Shown in pieces: positions 32,771-34,529 of a stretch of DNA of 34,529 nt; positions within the stretch are counted from its first letter, which is position 1, and each line of letters begins with the position of its first letter. Under the pieces are notes generated by a model. The model ran no database searches and had not been told where the DNA came from. It saw only the letters and a list, made by a program, of their open reading frames with translations. The stretch comes from an uncultured SAR116 cluster alpha proteobacterium. Its GTDB lineage: Bacteria; Pseudomonadota; Alphaproteobacteria; Puniceispirillales; Marisalimonadaceae. Made by a program: the position numbers and the translations under genes. The DNA lies in NCBI GenBank assembly GCA_902630555.1, contig CACOVB010000008.1:1-34529 (forward strand), given 5' to 3'.

Positions 32771-33731
32771 TTAATGTTTTAACTCTCCAATTAATTTTGG
32801 ATTTATGTTTAGAAAATCATCAGTTGGATCACCAATTCTTCCGTAGCCGTTCCAGACTTTGAAACCTAAAAGTTCTTTTTGATAATCGGATAGTTTACTA
32901 AATATATTTTTCTTAAGTCCTAGAGTATAATTTTCTTGTGGTCTAAATTGTGGTCCACAGAAAGTAATTAAAATTGCCAGTCTTTCTTTATCACTTATAT
33001 TAGCGCCAGTTCCGTGCCATAATCTTCCATCAGTTATTATAGCGCATCCGGGGGGGGCCTTCAGCTGCAATTGGTACAATTTTTTTATCTAACTTTTTAT
33101 TGGGATGCCTTCCAAATTTATGAGAGCCTGGGACAACTAGTGTTCCTCCATTTTCAAAAGACATTCCATTAAGCATTATAAGAACATTCGAAACTACTGG
33201 TCTTGTAATTAAGTCATTATTCTTATTTACGTTTTTATTAATTTTATAATCAAATTTTTTTCTAGTTATAGAACTAATTGGTAAAAAATTTTCATCTCTA
33301 TTTACTGGGTCAGGATTCCACCATTGATCTGTATGGAGATCCATTGCAATACCGCCAGGTTTTGCTATATTTGCATTATAACTTGAAAGAATAAAATTTT
33401 TTCCCAAAACGGCTTCAACGCAATTTGTATAATTGTGCATTTTCAACACATCTAAAAAAATCTTTCCTTTATTAGGAAGCATCCATACTCTTTGATTAAT
33501 TCCACCTTTTTTGGTGTTATCAAATTCACCCCACTTTTTTTCTTTACTACCATCTTCATAAGCTAAATTTTGTTTTTTTTCAGCATTGGCTTGTTCAACT
33601 AATCTTCTTGATAATTCATCATTTAGATCAGTTGGAATTGCATCTTTAAGTAAGCAATATCCCCATTCTTTTAAATCAAGCTTTGCTTTAGCTATTGATT
33701 TTGTTGCTTGGGGAAAATTTTTATTCTTCAC
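32771..33731 (-). pseudogene. Phytanoyl-CoA dioxygenase (PhyH) family gene, split by a one-base frameshift
   Basis: Two overlapping ORFs (33731-33030 and 33079-32771) are the two halves of one Fe(II)/2-oxoglutarate dioxygenase. On the coding strand the break is at GG followed by eight C's (complement of the G8 run at 33050-33057). Removing one C gives GGC CCC CCC GGA and joins AAEGPP to GCAIITDGRLWHGTGAN in frame, for a protein of about 319 residues. The metal triad is then complete: His133 and Asp135 in DLHTDQWW, and distal His239 in RLWHGTGAN. Arg250 is a likely 2-oxoglutarate ligand. Start is GTG, overlapping the aldolase TAG by one base. It may be a true pseudogene, a phase-variable gene, or a sequencing error. 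Confidence 0.88.
33050..33057. repeat. G8 homopolymer at the frameshift site
   Basis: Eight consecutive G's on the plus strand (C8 in the coding strand) stand out in a very AT-rich window and sit exactly where the dioxygenase frame breaks. Seven would restore the frame. Confidence 0.9.
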
Positions 33732-34529
33732 TATATTAACCCTAGGCCTTTCAGCGCAATTTCGACTTTTTCTTTTTGATTTTTTGTAGCAGGTGATGTT
33801 GGTTTTCTGGCATATCCCGCATCTAATCCTTGTAATTTTTGAGCATATTTACAAAGTGATGGCATGTTATCTAGACCGATAGCATCCCAAAGTGGCATCA
33901 ATTTTTGATGGAGATCAAGAGCAATATCCCAATTTTCGTTCTGGACAGCATCCCATAATTTTACAGATGGGCCTGGAGCTGCAGTTAAAATAGCTGCAAT
34001 GGCCCCTGGCGCTCCTAGCTGATAAGATGACATAAGCAAAGCATCCACAGCACTAAAGATAAGATTTTTTGGATTAGCTCTTCTTATTAGATCTGCAAAT
34101 AATTTCATATCTCCTGCGCTTTGTTTAACGCCCAAAACTCCAGGAACCTTCTCCATAATTCTAATAAGTAAATCTGGAGAAAGATAACACCAGGGAACAA
34201 CATTATATATTAAAATAGGAACTTGGCACTCATCATATATCTCTTTAAAATGATTAACCATAGCATCGTCGTCAGGTTTAAATAGGTAATGTGGTGGAGT
34301 TATTTGTAAGGCACTTACATCTAAATCTTTCACGGACTTTCCTCTAGCTATCACTTCGGATGTTGAATTAGTTACAATTCCGGCAACTACGGGTATTCTT
34401 CCATCAACAGAATCAACAGTAGTTTTCATCAATTTTATATATTCTTCTCTATCAAGAACATGTCCTTCTCCAGTGCTTCCGCCTGCTGCTAGTCCATGTA
34501 CACCGTTATCAATCAACCAATCGACCTGA
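33731..34529 (-). CDS. Dihydrodipicolinate synthase/N-acetylneuraminate lyase family aldolase (partial)
   Basis: This TIM-barrel class I aldolase or synthase forms a Schiff base with a 2-keto acid. The visible 265 or so residues include GLAAGGSTGEGH (the GGTTGE loop that binds the keto-acid carboxylate) and VPILIYNVVPW with the catalytic Tyr. VLGVKQSAGD has the Schiff-base Lys, and a GAPGAIAAIL strand follows. The C-terminal KPTSPATKNQKEKVEIALKGLGLI is typical of non-DapA members. The reading frame continues upstream through TTG (Leu)-Trp-Asp-Val-Gln to the window edge, so the N terminus is missing and the track's start at 34516 is not real. Given the separate dioxygenase/MFS context, a catabolic aldolase is more likely than lysine biosynthesis, but the substrate is unknown. 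Confidence 0.88.
   Translation of the reverse strand, partial: QVDWLIDNGVHGLAAGGSTGEGHVLDREEYIKLMKTTVDSVDGRIPVVAGIVTNSTSEVIARGKSVKDLDVSALQITPPHYLFKPDDDAMVNHFKEIYDECQVPILIYNVVPWCYLSPDLLIRIMEKVPGVLGVKQSAGDMKLFADLIRRANPKNLIFSAVDALLMSSYQLGAPGAIAAILTAAPGPSVKLWDAVQNENWDIALDLHQKLMPLWDAIGLDNMPSLCKYAQKLQGLDAGYARKPTSPATKNQKEKVEIALKGLGLI

Noticed and set aside
33030-33079. Two overlapping ORFs read as two separate dioxygenase-related genes
   Set aside because: Neither half has the complete metal triad, and removing one C from the homopolymer joins them exactly in frame, so they are one broken gene.
34511-34516. Start of the aldolase at 34516
   Set aside because: The codon is TTG, and the frame continues open to the window edge with residues (V-D-W-L) that fit the family, so the gene is truncated by the window.

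Overview
The window reads as a stretch of chromosome from a streamlined, strongly AT-rich alphaproteobacterium, probably a marine oligotroph of the SAR11 (Pelagibacterales) type or a look-alike lineage such as HIMB59/AEGEAN-169. That placement is inference. It rests on AT-rich codon use with many Lys/Asn/Ile residues, very short intergenic gaps, and typically alphaproteobacterial gene neighbourhoods: rpmH-rnpA-yidD-yidC-engB-argB, dapD-dapE-truA-fmt-def, dnaX-recR beside the SRP RNA, and hemC-hemD-mitofilin-like-hemY. No insertion sequence, phage, integrase or CRISPR array is visible.

Layout. 1-850: two small poorly characterised genes (a possible ferredoxin-like-fold protein and a secreted DUF4174 protein), then a minus-strand tRNA-Arg(ACG). 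1168-9039 (+): gpt, rpmH, rnpA, yidD, yidC, engB, argB, a HAD pyrimidine 5'-nucleotidase, dapD, dapE and an uncharacterised membrane protein. 9032-11305 (-): def-fmt-truA. 11370-12419 (+): rmuC. 12424-16425 (-): kdsB, pheA, the SRP RNA gene, dnaX, recR. 16556-17892 (+): a membrane-anchored cytochrome c and a HisN-like phosphatase. 17889-20642 (-): a MATE exporter and an M17 aminopeptidase. 20717-23554 (+): a cassette of a GT39/ArnT-like transferase, a GT2 polyprenyl-phosphate sugar transferase and a LABN-domain membrane protein. 23559-26066 (-): tsaD, gpsA, an EVE-domain protein. 26166-29982 (+): hemC, hemD, a mitofilin (Mic60)-like protein, hemY. 29993-34529 (-): a DapA/NanA-type aldolase running off the right edge, a frameshifted phytanoyl-CoA dioxygenase family gene, an MFS transporter, a YtoQ protein, trmL and a LysE-type exporter.

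How they work together. Most genes are core functions: ribosome and tRNA maturation (rpmH, rnpA, truA, trmL, tsaD), membrane insertion and secretion (yidC, yidD, SRP RNA), start-Met processing (fmt, def), replication and recombination (dnaX, recR, rmuC), amino acids (argB, dapD, dapE, pheA, hisN), heme (hemC, hemD), the envelope (kdsB, gpsA) and respiration (cytochrome c). The accessory content lies in the GT39-GT2-LABN cassette, probably for transfer of a lipid-linked sugar outside the inner membrane, and in the aldolase-dioxygenase-MFS operon, which looks like a small catabolic or transport unit of unknown substrate.

I do not see a convincing wholly new system. The items most worth a second look are the one-base frameshift at a C8 run in the dioxygenase, the two accessory cassettes, the short Mic60-like protein with its zinc-ribbon HemY neighbour, the conserved-looking membrane protein between dapE and truA, and an in-frame A AAA AAG heptamer near the 3' end of dnaX. 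No gene-free stretch exceeds 300 bases; the longest is about 230 bases (940-1167).
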